From NCBI GenBank assembly GCA_910578035.1, contig CAJTOB010000028.1, forward strand, positions 1-39,315: a stretch of DNA of 39,315 nt, in the 5' to 3' direction. This document shows, in pieces, positions 1-7,883 of this stretch. Positions within the stretch are counted from its first letter, which is position 1, and every line of letters begins with the position of its first letter. The DNA is from an uncultured Muribaculaceae bacterium. Lineage in GTDB: Bacteria > Bacteroidota > Bacteroidia > Bacteroidales > Muribaculaceae. The position numbers were made by a program, and so were the translations under genes. The notes under the pieces were generated by a model. The model was not told the origin of the DNA, did not search any database, and saw only the letters and a list, made by a program, of their open reading frames with translations.

Positions 1-855
1 GGGCACCATCGCCATGTTGTCGCGAAGGTAGTCGAAGCCGAATTCGTTGTTTGTACCGTATGTGATGTCGCATTCATATGCGCGGCGGCGTTCGGGGGTG
101 TTGGGCTGGTGCTTGTCGATGCAGTCGACACTTGCGCCGTGAAACATGTAGAGCGGGCCCATCCACTCGGAGTCGCGCTTGGCGAGGTAGTCGTTGACGG
201 TCACCACGTGCACGCCGCGGCCCGAGAGGGAGCGGAGGAATACCGGCAGGGTAGCCACAAGGGTCTTGCCTTCGCCGGTTGCCATTTCGGCGATTTTGCC
301 TTCATGGAGCACGATGCCGCCGATGAGCTGCACGTCGTAGTGGGCCATATCCCACACAACTTCGTTACCGCCGGCCATCCAGCGGTTTTTCCAGATGGCA
401 TTGTCGCCGTCGATGCTCACAAATTCGCGGCCCTGGCCTGCGAGTTCGCGGTCGAAAGCGGTTGCTTTGACTACGATGGTATCGCTTTCGGCGAAGCGTT
501 TGGCAGTCTCGCGCACAGTTGCGAAGACTACGGGCAGATGGTCGTTGAGCTGCTTCTCGAGAATGTCGAGAATGCTTTTTTCGTGAGCGTCAATCTTATC
601 CCAGAGTGGCTGGCGCTGGTCGAAGGGCAGGGCCTCTACGTCTACGCGGAGTTTGTCTATCGCAGCGCGGTCTTCTGCGGTAGCGTCGGCTATGGCTGCG
701 CGCACTTTGTCGATTTCGTGGCGGAGGCCGTCGTTGTCGAGGGCGGCTACGCGGGGCATTTCATCTTTTATCGCCTTGAGTTTGGGCTGAATAGCCTTGA
801 GGTCGCGCACCGATTTGTCGCCGAATATTTTTTTGAGAAATGAAGTTACGGACAT
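1..855 (-). CDS. secA: SecA preprotein translocase ATPase, N-terminal part
   Basis: The gene runs off the left edge, so only the first 285 residues are present. SecA is the cytoplasmic ATPase that drives unfolded preproteins through SecYEG. The visible part holds the start of the DEAD-like motor: the Q-motif region (MAHYDVQLIGG), Walker A as ATGEGKT, then VTVNDYLAKRD and the ITYGTNNEFGFDYLRDN stretch, all typical of SecA. An insert of charged residues near positions 30-110 before the motor matches the longer SecA of Bacteroidetes. The start is the ATG at 853-855, which gives the usual MSVTSFLKKIFG opening, and a promoter lies just upstream. Identification is by direct motif recognition and is secure; the C-terminal part cannot be judged. 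Confidence 0.97.
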   Translation of the reverse strand, partial: MSVTSFLKKIFGDKSVRDLKAIQPKLKAIKDEMPRVAALDNDGLRHEIDKVRAAIADATAEDRAAIDKLRVDVEALPFDQRQPLWDKIDAHEKSILDILEKQLNDHLPVVFATVRETAKRFAESDTIVVKATAFDRELAGQGREFVSIDGDNAIWKNRWMAGGNEVVWDMAHYDVQLIGGIVLHEGKIAEMATGEGKTLVATLPVFLRSLSGRGVHVVTVNDYLAKRDSEWMGPLYMFHGASVDCIDKHQPNTPERRRAYECDITYGTNNEFGFDYLRDNMAMVP

Positions 856-881
856 ATTATGGTTTTCTTGTTTTCTGGTTG

Positions 882-912
882 CAAAAATACGAAAAAATAC
901 GCTTGCCGCCAA
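882..912 (-). promoter_or_regulatory. secA promoter (Bacteroidetes type)
   Basis: On the minus strand the -7 element TATTTTTG (882-889) fits TAnnTTTG. A TTGG (909-912) lies 19 bases upstream, close to the TTTG -33 consensus. Transcription would start near 875, leaving a short leader of about 20 bases before the secA ATG. Confidence 0.65.
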
Positions 913-994
913 GTATTTGCGTACTTGTCGGCACTCATGGGGCGTGCTCCGTATGATATCTGTGTCGGTATGGCTGCGGTCTGCAGATACGCAC

Positions 995-2590
995 CTACTT
1001 TATCGGAGGCACGGCGGCGCCATTAGGCGAGCGTATGCGCAGTATTGATGCTACCGTAGGCGCTATCGAGCGTACGTCTACAGGTGTGCCTATGGTCCGG
1101 GCCGGCATGTCCGGAGCCATGATAAATGCAGGCGAGCTTGTTGTGGCAAGACGGTGAACGTCGCCTCCGCCGGTCGCCATAGGGTCGGTGAGGTCGTCGA
1201 CAATACCGAAGCCTGGCACAAGTTCTACCAGAAGGTCGCCGGCATGCTCTTTCACCGTATTCCGGCGCAGAGTCTCGGGCTTTTCTCCGGCGCGGCCGGC
1301 TATAATGTCGTCGATGGTATATACACGGTCGATGCCTGTCATCTTCGACAGGAAATCGGCTGCTTCGGTGCGGACGGCGCGAATGTCGAGCCCGCGGTCC
1401 TTTATTTGCTGCTGGTTGAGATAGAACTGGCCCCGATGGAAGCCGGCCACATAGTCGCCGTTGCCATAGATGGCCATGAGATATATGTTGAGCAGAGAGG
1501 CCGCCTTGCGGGTAGAGAACTCGCCATACGGTATGTTCCACCGCTCTTCGTCGCGGCGGCTGCCCGGGCGACGGGGCGTGGAGGCAAGAAATACTACGGT
1601 GCTGTCGAGCCCTACGCGCCTGTCGATTGTGTTAAAGAGCTGCTCGAGTTTGCGGTCGAGCTTCACATAGGCATCGTAAACTTCTGGCCTGTTGTCGGGA
1701 TTCTTGCCGTAGGTATATGGCTCGAGGGTGTATGCCACATTGAGCACGTCTGTCACACCCGGGTGCTGCCCTACTTTCAGCGAGCTCAGAATGTCAATGG
1801 CGACATCGGTGACCTCGTTGTTGACCAAAGGCGAGGAGGTGAACATGTCGAGCCGCTCACTGTTTCCGCGGGGGAAGACATGGCGGAAGGGATAGCGCGT
1901 CATGTGGTCGGGCAGCATCGGAAAGTCCGACGGAGCAATCGACGGAGTCCAGCTCATTGTGTCGAGGCGTGCCGACAGAGGCGCCATACGGTTGCGGGCG
2001 GCTACGGCCACCGGCAGTTCCTTGTAGAATGTAGACGATGCCCAGTTGCCCGTCTTGGTGTCGAGCCACAGAGCGCTGTTGCCGGCATGTCCGGCAAGAG
2101 CGAGCGACACCGCAGGGTCGGCGGCTATGGCATAGACAACATTGACGCCGCCGGAAGCTATCCGGACCTCGTCGGAAAGCGTGCTCACCCTGAGAGCCGA
2201 CGGCGAGTATGAAGCGTTGGTGTAGTTGCCCATGGAGGCGGCGTCGGCATATATATTAATGTCGCGTCTGGCCTCGGGGTCGTAGATATATTGGGCCGGA
2301 ATGCCGTTGACAGACGGCGATGCACCTGTCATGACCTCGGCTGCCGCTGCTGCGGCATCGAGATATGTGCCGTAGTCGGCCTGGGCTATTGTAAGGCCTT
2401 TGTTTTCAAGCCTGCGGAAACCACCTTCGCCAAACTGGCCGCGAAGCAGCTCGAGGCAGTCACCGTCGAGGCCTTCCACCATTATGCCGACCAGAAGTCT
2501 GGGCGACTGGGGCGCGGCAGCACTTAGGCTTAGCGACGTCAGAGACGCCACTAAGGACATGAGTATGTTCAACCGGCTCAGTTTAAGCAT
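995..2590 (-). CDS. Alkaline-phosphatase-superfamily protein, probably catalytically dead
   Basis: A 531-residue exported protein with a signal peptide (about residues 1-26, ending SLSAAAP). The fold is recognisable from VGIMVEG (34-40), the MTGASPSVNG block (87-96), the helix around YVKLDRKLEQLFN (308-320) and the strand TVVFLAS (331-337), which match PafA-like members of the alkaline phosphatase / nucleotide pyrophosphatase superfamily. The residues that should bind two metals are not there. The first Asp is Glu39, the nucleophile Thr/Ser region is a run of alanines (79-84), the usual Asp-x-x-Gly-His is replaced around 289-296, the DHG triplet is STP (337-339), and the last His is missing. 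It is last in the run and its start overlaps the DUF4105 gene by 13 bases. The start is the ATG at 2588-2590, chosen because it gives a clean signal peptide. Role unknown; a binding or scaffold job is a guess. Confidence 0.8.
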   Translation of the reverse strand: MLKLSRLNILMSLVASLTSLSLSAAAPQSPRLLVGIMVEGLDGDCLELLRGQFGEGGFRRLENKGLTIAQADYGTYLDAAAAAAEVMTGASPSVNGIPAQYIYDPEARRDINIYADAASMGNYTNASYSPSALRVSTLSDEVRIASGGVNVVYAIAADPAVSLALAGHAGNSALWLDTKTGNWASSTFYKELPVAVAARNRMAPLSARLDTMSWTPSIAPSDFPMLPDHMTRYPFRHVFPRGNSERLDMFTSSPLVNNEVTDVAIDILSSLKVGQHPGVTDVLNVAYTLEPYTYGKNPDNRPEVYDAYVKLDRKLEQLFNTIDRRVGLDSTVVFLASTPRRPGSRRDEERWNIPYGEFSTRKAASLLNIYLMAIYGNGDYVAGFHRGQFYLNQQQIKDRGLDIRAVRTEAADFLSKMTGIDRVYTIDDIIAGRAGEKPETLRRNTVKEHAGDLLVELVPGFGIVDDLTDPMATGGGDVHRLATTSSPAFIMAPDMPARTIGTPVDVRSIAPTVASILRIRSPNGAAVPPIK

Positions 2591-3777
2591 AAGGTGCGTT
2601 TTGATATATAAATATTTGATATATAAATATATGAGAAGGAGCGCATTAATTCGGCTCCTACCAGAGGGAGAATTGCTGCGTTTGCCGACTGCGGCAGAAA
2701 GGGCCACAGTGCGCAGAGCGCCAACAAGACTACAAAGTTAGTCATTTGGTAGCACATGACGAACGTCCGAGCCTTTTTTATCCAAATAAAAATCGTCGGA
2801 ATGAGGCAAAGCGGGTTCAGCCAGGGATATAGCCAGTTTGGCGATGTCGCTTCGTGCACCGACACGAAGATGAGGAATGTGAGCAGACAGCCCGTGAGGC
2901 CGAGCAGCCCGAAGAAGGCGGCGTCGAACCAGCGTGTCACCTTGCGGCGGCGTATATCTCTGATTGTCAATGCGAGAGTGATTGCAAAAAACAACCAGCA
3001 CACGAAAAGCGGGGTGAGATACCACGGAGTCGGCTCTTTGACAGCCGCTTCAGGGCCCTTGTCGTTGATAACGATACTGTTTGCAACCAGCGCTTTAGCG
3101 CCGGCGCTTGCATTGGGCAGCATGGCGTCGAGCTCTGCGGGCGCGAAGGCCATTTCGCGGCGTGCGAGCGGATAGTCTATACCGCTACCGAGGGCAAGGT
3201 CTATTCCGAACTGATACCAGGGATAGTTGCGGTGATAATGGCGCATTATGTTGCGGAAAGTCACCGGCCATGCCGACTGTGCCTCTGATGGCGCCGGAGC
3301 GAGCGCTATGCTGTCGCCGATAGCGGCCTCGACAGCGTCAAGGGGGCGCGTGGCGCAGTTGTCTTTCACATAGTTGTATCGGTACACACGGTTTTCGGGG
3401 CGTATTTTCTCATTGAGCATGTCGATAAGACGCTTTTTCTGAGCGGCGTCGAGGTTGAGCTCGTGAGCCACGATGCGGCGCCCGTTCCGTATGTAATGTT
3501 CGAGGAAATAATCGCCAGGCTGGGCTACGGCCATATAGTCGGTCTCGCCTTTTACGAAACGATAGACGAAATTTGGCGAATCGAAGTCGAAAACGCCGAA
3601 ATTGTATGCGGCAAGCCCGCGCCCTTCGATATCGACGAGAATAGCCGAATGCCCCTCCAGCTCATAGATATCAGAACCGGGGTATATGTTTGCGAAATAG
3701 ACCGTTGTGTCTGACTGCGCGAGGCTGCGAACCACAACGATGAGGCAAAGGGCAAATATCGTCAGCAGGCGTTTCAT
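2578..3777 (-). CDS. DUF4105 (Lnb N-terminal-type) membrane protein
   Basis: A 399-residue protein with a signal peptide (residues 1-20, ending RSLAQS), an exported N-terminal domain of about 230 residues and four hydrophobic segments in the C-terminal third. The N-terminal domain has features of DUF4105: YELEGHSAILV with a conserved His, and DNCATRPLD with a conserved Cys. A His plus Cys pair suggests a cysteine-hydrolase-like site, but activity is not established for this family and I do not assign one. The start ATG overlaps the queE stop by four bases (ATGA). The last 20 residues include a five-residue repeat (YIYIS, NIYIS) made by a tandem 15-base duplication, and the coding region ends inside the next gene. 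Family assignment is fairly sure, function unknown. Confidence 0.8.
   Translation of the reverse strand: MKRLLTIFALCLIVVVRSLAQSDTTVYFANIYPGSDIYELEGHSAILVDIEGRGLAAYNFGVFDFDSPNFVYRFVKGETDYMAVAQPGDYFLEHYIRNGRRIVAHELNLDAAQKKRLIDMLNEKIRPENRVYRYNYVKDNCATRPLDAVEAAIGDSIALAPAPSEAQSAWPVTFRNIMRHYHRNYPWYQFGIDLALGSGIDYPLARREMAFAPAELDAMLPNASAGAKALVANSIVINDKGPEAAVKEPTPWYLTPLFVCWLFFAITLALTIRDIRRRKVTRWFDAAFFGLLGLTGCLLTFLIFVSVHEATSPNWLYPWLNPLCLIPTIFIWIKKARTFVMCYQMTNFVVLLALCALWPFLPQSANAAILPLVGAELMRSFSYIYISNIYISKRTLCLN
2601..2630. repeat. Perfect 15-bp tandem duplication
   Basis: The unit TTGATATATAAATAT occurs twice without a gap (2601-2615 and 2616-2630). It lies inside the 3' end of the DUF4105 gene, keeps the frame, and forms the A/T-rich leader 11-40 bases upstream of the phosphatase-fold gene's start codon. 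Confidence 0.95.
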
Positions 3778-4322
3778 CTGATGTCGAGCAGTTTGTGTGT
3801 CTGGAGCGACAGGCGCCAGCGCGGGTGCGAGAGTATATAGTCTATCGTCTCGGCTGTATTGAGGCCCGAGCATGGCTGGAGAAAACGGTTGGGGGTATCG
3901 AAGAATTTGGCAGTTTCTTCCACGTCCTGCCCCTGATAAACTATCTTGAGTTCATCGACGCGGTCAATGCCCCACGGCGCAGCCTTGGGCGAGCATGTGA
4001 CCCAATCGACCTCGGGAGGCACCGGCAGAGAGCCATTGGTCTCTATCTGCACGTAGAAGTGCTTGAGCTTGAGTTCGCGAAGAAGGGCGCTGTCGAGCTG
4101 CAAGAGAGGTTCGCCGCCTGTCACCACCAGATGTCTGGCTGGAAATGCGGCGCAGGCCTCTGCTATCTCGGCCGCTGTCATCTCTGTGAAAGCCTTGAAG
4201 TCGGTATCGCAGAACTCGCATGCGCGGTTGCAGCCCGAAAAACGGAGGAATACGGCCGGAGTTCCGGCATAGTATCCTTCGCCCTGCAGGGAGTAGAATA
4301 TTTCGTTTATCTTATACTTCAT
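3774..4322 (-). CDS. queE: 7-carboxy-7-deazaguanine synthase QueE
   Basis: A 182-residue radical SAM enzyme that contracts 6-carboxy-5,6,7,8-tetrahydropterin to 7-carboxy-7-deazaguanine in the queuosine pathway. The 4Fe-4S cysteines are C31, C35 and C38 (CNRACEFC, the C-x3-C-x2-C form), and TGGEPLLQ is the glycine-rich SAM-binding motif. The opening INEIFYSLQGEG is typical of QueE. It sits directly after queD, which makes its substrate, and the two genes overlap by 11 bases; its stop overlaps the DUF4105 start. The ATG at 4320-4322 is chosen because homologues begin a few residues before the SLQGEG motif. queC and queF are not in the window. Confidence 0.95.
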   Translation of the reverse strand: MKYKINEIFYSLQGEGYYAGTPAVFLRFSGCNRACEFCDTDFKAFTEMTAAEIAEACAAFPARHLVVTGGEPLLQLDSALLRELKLKHFYVQIETNGSLPVPPEVDWVTCSPKAAPWGIDRVDELKIVYQGQDVEETAKFFDTPNRFLQPCSGLNTAETIDYILSHPRWRLSLQTHKLLDIR

Positions 4323-4641
4323 AGCTTGCGGTGTTTCCTTCGCTTTCCTGCACGTCAACGCGGTAGCAGTGCTCAATCTGTTCGCATACCCAGCGGGCAA
4401 TGTTTTCGGCTGTGGGGTTGAAGGGGAGCACATCGTTGAGGCAGCGGTGGTCGAGACGGTCGAGCACGGTTCGCTTTATGTCGGTGAAGTCAACCACCAT
4501 GCCATTTTCATTTAGCTCTTCGGCACGGCAGTGTACGGTTATAATCCAGTTGTGGCCGTGAAGCGATGTGCACTTGCTCTCGTAGTCGAGCGAGAGACGG
4601 TGCGCGGCCGATATTTCGAGGCGTTTTGTTACGTAGTACAA
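4312..4641 (-). CDS. queD: 6-carboxytetrahydropterin synthase QueD
   Basis: A 109-residue member of the PTPS family that converts dihydroneopterin triphosphate to 6-carboxytetrahydropterin, the second step towards queuosine and the substrate of QueE. Zinc-binding histidines are in SAAHRL and HGHNW, the catalytic Cys is in KCTSLHGHNW, and LDHRCLND and PTAEN are also family motifs. The first codon is TTG (4639-4641). An in-frame stop lies three codons upstream and no ATG precedes the conserved opening YYVTKRLEI, so TTG is the only start that keeps the whole domain. It is 43 bases after pyrC, probably on the same transcript. Confidence 0.94.
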   Translation of the reverse strand: MYYVTKRLEISAAHRLSLDYESKCTSLHGHNWIITVHCRAEELNENGMVVDFTDIKRTVLDRLDHRCLNDVLPFNPTAENIARWVCEQIEHCYRVDVQESEGNTASYEV

Positions 4642-4684
4642 AGTCTTAGCTTATAATTGATAGGTTTTCAGTTTATTGGTTTTG

Positions 4685-6052
4685 TTATCCCTGCTTGTGC
4701 TCAAAGCGCAGGGCTTGACCGGCGGCGGTGCCGGTGAGGCGGCCGTCTGCGACGGCGATTTTGCCGTTGACCCACACGAATGCTACGCGGTTATAGACGG
4801 CATGCCCTTTGAAGGGCGTCCAGCCGCATGGCGAGGCTACGTCAGCGTCGGCGATAATGTGACGGGAGCATTTTTCAACGAGCACGAGGTCGGCATAAAA
4901 ACCTTCCTCAATCTTTCCACGCTTCATAACACCGAAGATGGCCGAAGGGTTCGCTGCCATTTTTGCGGCGATGACTTCTGGCGCGATATATTCGAGCATT
5001 ACAGGCAGTGCGAACTGCACCGACGGTGCTCCCGATGCTGCCTTGAGGGCACCTCCGCCCTTTTCGGAGGGCAGATGCGGGGCGTGGTCGGTGGCTATGG
5101 TGTCTATCCGGTCGTCGGCGAGAGCCCGTCGCAGTTCCATGGCATCGCTTTTTACCGCCGGATTGATTTTATGACGCCATGTGCGCTTTTCAGGGCGGCA
5201 GAATTCGCCGTCGAGGTACATCGGGGTCGTTTCGGCGGTAATCTGCTTGCCTTCGGGGGCGGCGCTTTCAAGCAAAGCGGCTTCTGCAGCCGTGCTCACA
5301 TGGGCAAGATGCAGACGCACACCGCTTTCGCGCGCCATGTCTATGGCCTGACGCGCACAGCTCAGACATGCCTCGGCGCTGCGGATTGTGCTGTGCTCGC
5401 TTAGAGGAACAGCCTCGGCAGAGCCGTAGCGGGCAATGGCCTCGGCTGTATTTTCGGCTATTATGGCATTGTCTTCGGCATGTACAACTACCGGAATGCG
5501 GTGTTCGGCGCAGTAGGTAAGCATCTGTCCGAGCTGGTCGGTGCCGGGCATAGCCATACCTCCGGTCGTTGTGCCCATAAATAGTTTGACGGCCGGCAGT
5601 AGGTCGTCGCCAAGCTGCCCGCTGATTTCCCGTAGTGCTGTCATCACACCGTCGGCGGCGCCGAGCATAAATCCGTAGTTTGCAGCGGAATTACCTTTGG
5701 CACGCTCCAGTTTATCGGCAAAAGCGGCCTTGTCGGTTGTAGCGGGCACGGTGTTGGGCATTTCTATAAATGAAGTGACACCTCCGAGAACGGCGGCGGC
5801 GCTTTCAGAGGCTATAGTGCCCTTGTGTGTCAGGCCGGGCTCGCGGAAGTGCACATGGCTGTCGATGAGACCGGGCATGAGCATTGCGCCGGCGGCGTCG
5901 AAAGTGTCGGCTTCGGCCCGCAGGCTGTCGGCCGGACTGCCGGCGCCGAGAGCCGCTATTCTGTCGTCTTCGACAAGCACCCAGCCCTCTGTGAGTGCCG
6001 GCAATGCTGGCGCTCCGACAATGCGGGCGTTGTATATCAGAGTCTTACCCAT
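4685..6052 (-). CDS. pyrC: Dihydroorotase PyrC
   Basis: A 455-residue amidohydrolase that closes N-carbamoyl-aspartate to dihydroorotate in pyrimidine synthesis. The zinc motif H66-x-H68 is in DSHVHFREPG, followed by the substrate Arg70. Further metal ligands are seen in VVVHAEDN, LHLAHVST and ATDHAPH. Length and the FREPG motif place it with class I dihydroorotases of about 420-450 residues. The start ATG overlaps the stop of the upstream glycosyltransferase gene by eight bases, so the two are probably translationally coupled. An upstream in-frame extension exists but lies inside the previous gene and is unlikely to be used. Confidence 0.95.
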   Translation of the reverse strand: MGKTLIYNARIVGAPALPALTEGWVLVEDDRIAALGAGSPADSLRAEADTFDAAGAMLMPGLIDSHVHFREPGLTHKGTIASESAAAVLGGVTSFIEMPNTVPATTDKAAFADKLERAKGNSAANYGFMLGAADGVMTALREISGQLGDDLLPAVKLFMGTTTGGMAMPGTDQLGQMLTYCAEHRIPVVVHAEDNAIIAENTAEAIARYGSAEAVPLSEHSTIRSAEACLSCARQAIDMARESGVRLHLAHVSTAAEAALLESAAPEGKQITAETTPMYLDGEFCRPEKRTWRHKINPAVKSDAMELRRALADDRIDTIATDHAPHLPSEKGGGALKAASGAPSVQFALPVMLEYIAPEVIAAKMAANPSAIFGVMKRGKIEEGFYADLVLVEKCSRHIIADADVASPCGWTPFKGHAVYNRVAFVWVNGKIAVADGRLTGTAAGQALRFEHKQG

Positions 6053-6800
6053 TGTTTTTCGAGTAGTCGGGAAATTTTTTGAAAAGGCTGTTCCATTTAA
6101 GACGAATAACCCCGAAGACAGCTTCACCGAAAATGCCGCTGCTCATCTTACTTGTGCCCAGCACGCGGTTTACAAATATAATCGGCTCTTCGACAACCTT
6201 GAAGCCATATTTGTAGGCCGTAAACTTCATTTCTATCTGGAAGGCGTAGCCCTTGAATTTGATTTTATCAAGCGGCAGAGCCTCGAGCACGCGACGACGG
6301 TAGCAGACAAAACCGGCTGTGGTGTCGTGCACGGGCATGCGCGTGATGAGGCGCACGTATTTCGACGCATAGTACGACATCAGCACGCGCCCCATGGGCC
6401 AGTTGACAACATTCACGCCTGTCACATAGCGGCTTCCGACGACAACATCGGCCCCCTCTTCGGCTCTTTTCCTGAGAATAACCAAATCGGCGGGATTATG
6501 CGAGAAATCAGCGTCCATCTCGCATATGAAGTCATAGCCGCGCGCCACACATTCTTTGAACCCTGTGATATAAGCTGTGCCGAGACCCAGTTTGCCGCTG
6601 CGCTCGATGATGTCGACGCGACCGGGGTGTTCGGCCATCTTGGCCTTGACAATGGCGGCAGTGCCATCGGGCGAGTTGTCGTCTATCACCAGAATATCGA
6701 ATGGCACGGGGAGCGCCAGCACCGCCTCGATTATAGCGGCGGCGTTCTCGATTTCATTGTACATCGGTATTATGACTACCGAATCGCTTTTGTGTGGCAT
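6045..6800 (-). CDS. Polyprenol-phosphate mannosyltransferase-like GT2 glycosyltransferase
   Basis: A 251-residue GT2-family enzyme resembling dolichyl-phosphate mannose synthase (DPM1). It would transfer a sugar, probably mannose, from a nucleotide sugar to a polyprenyl phosphate at the inner face of the cytoplasmic membrane. Motifs are VIIPMYNE near the N-terminus, the nucleotide-binding LVIDDNSPDGT, the metal-binding DAD in CEMDADFSH, and the acceptor-side segment TTAGFVCYRR. No C-terminal membrane segments are present, so it is the short, soluble or peripheral type. It lies between DUF2461 (14-base gap) and pyrC (8-base overlap). The sugar donor is not settled by sequence alone. Confidence 0.85.
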   Translation of the reverse strand: MPHKSDSVVIIPMYNEIENAAAIIEAVLALPVPFDILVIDDNSPDGTAAIVKAKMAEHPGRVDIIERSGKLGLGTAYITGFKECVARGYDFICEMDADFSHNPADLVILRKRAEEGADVVVGSRYVTGVNVVNWPMGRVLMSYYASKYVRLITRMPVHDTTAGFVCYRRRVLEALPLDKIKFKGYAFQIEMKFTAYKYGFKVVEEPIIFVNRVLGTSKMSSGIFGEAVFGVIRLKWNSLFKKFPDYSKNNG

Positions 6801-6814
6801 GACGTTTGGGGCGT

Positions 6815-7471
6815 TTATTCGTCTATGGAGTAGTTTAGAAAATCGTTCATCGGCTTGAGAACCATAAGCATGGCCGCTATTTTCTCGGGCCAGTCGGGCG
6901 CGTCGAAGAAATCGCGGTCGAGCCGGTGCTCTTTGCCGAATTCGGTCAGGCGCAGGAGGTCTATATCGGGGTGGTCGCGGTCATAGCCCTTGGGCGCAGT
7001 CTTGAGTTTGCGGCCATACCAGCCCGGGAACAGCTCCACGACCTGAGGCGCTTCCGTTATCTCGCGGAACTCCTCTATGTTGTCTACGATTGCACGGCGC
7101 AGTTTTTTCAGCATCGGAGGCTCGGGGCACCATACGCCGCCATAGATAGCGCATTCTTCGGCGCCGATGTGCACGTAGTAGCATGCGCGGTCGCAGTGTC
7201 GGCCCGTAGGCGATATCAGAGCTGAGAAATATGTTTTATATGGCGATTTGTCGTGCGAGAATCGTGTGTCGCGATATATACGGTAGGCGCATCGCGAAGC
7301 CTCCAGACCGCGATACAAGGGGTCGTCGGCTGCGATAGCGTTGATGATACGCTGTATTTTTTCGAGCCAGTCGGCGCGCAGGGCGTCGTATTCGGCGCGA
7401 TTGGCGGCGAACCATGTACGGTCGTTGTTTTCGGCCAGGCGTGTCAGAAAATCGAATAACTGTTTGCTCAT
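6815..7471 (-). CDS. DUF2461 family protein
   Basis: A 218-residue cytoplasmic protein of the DUF2461 (TIGR02453) family. Family signatures are the opening FLTRLAENNDRTWFAANR, then YRIYRDTRFSHDKSPYKT around residues 65-82 and YVHIGAEECAIYGGVW. Members are widespread in bacteria and fungi but have no agreed biochemical role, and nothing here adds one. The gene overlaps DUF4834 by the four bases ATGA and is followed after 14 bases by the glycosyltransferase, so it is part of the same run. No signal peptide or membrane segment is seen. Confidence 0.88.
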   Translation of the reverse strand: MSKQLFDFLTRLAENNDRTWFAANRAEYDALRADWLEKIQRIINAIAADDPLYRGLEASRCAYRIYRDTRFSHDKSPYKTYFSALISPTGRHCDRACYYVHIGAEECAIYGGVWCPEPPMLKKLRRAIVDNIEEFREITEAPQVVELFPGWYGRKLKTAPKGYDRDHPDIDLLRLTEFGKEHRLDRDFFDAPDWPEKIAAMLMVLKPMNDFLNYSIDE

Positions 7472-7803
7472 TTTTCTATATCAACCCATTCTACATCTGT
7501 TATCTGGCTTTCGGTGCGTGTCTTGCGGGCCGAAGAGGCCTGCCCGGAGTCGGCGGCGGTTTGCGATTCGTATTCGGTAAAGGCCACGTACTCGCCAACA
7601 TCGCGCGGTATTTTTTTAGCGCGAGCGCGGTGACGACGGTCAGACTCACGGCTATTGTGTCCGGTCGAGGCTCCATATGCGTTCTGGCCGAAGGGGTCTT
7701 CCATGAAACGGCGCACGCGCCGGCGGAACGACCAGATTTTATACATGGCGCTCAAAAGGGGCACCACTATAAAAAATATGAATAGTAGAAGTATGATTAT
7801 CAT
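7468..7803 (-). CDS. DUF4834 small membrane protein
   Basis: A 111-residue protein with one N-terminal membrane segment (residues 2-20, IIILLLFIFFIVVPLLSAM), a basic stretch (FRRRVRRF) and a charged cytoplasmic tail that ends TDVEWVDIEK. The layout of a membrane anchor, an Arg-rich segment, a variable linker and a short conserved acidic tail fits the Bacteroidetes DUF4834 family. Function is unknown. Its stop overlaps the start of the DUF2461 gene (ATGA), and in Bacteroidales it is often near envelope-lipid genes, as here with pssA and psd upstream. Confidence 0.8.
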   Translation of the reverse strand: MIIILLLFIFFIVVPLLSAMYKIWSFRRRVRRFMEDPFGQNAYGASTGHNSRESDRRHRARAKKIPRDVGEYVAFTEYESQTAADSGQASSARKTRTESQITDVEWVDIEK

Positions 7804-7825
7804 TATTGTAGATTAAAAGCCGGCT

Positions 7826-7843
7826 TTCAGACTGCGGTCTGAA
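7826..7843 (-). terminator. Hairpin between pssA and DUF4834, possible weak terminator
   Basis: A perfect seven-base stem, TTCAGAC with GTCTGAA, around a four-base loop in the 80-base gap after pssA. On the minus strand it is followed by AGCCGGCTTTTAAT, so the U-tract is short and distant. It may only slow or partly stop transcription. Confidence 0.35.
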
Positions 7844-7883
7844 CTTTCGTGGAGAGCCGATGAAAAGGAGTGCCGGAAAGAAG

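Noticed and set aside
856..994. A terminator between the phosphatase-fold gene and secA
   Set aside because: No stem with a U-tract was found on the minus strand; only the secA promoter is supported.
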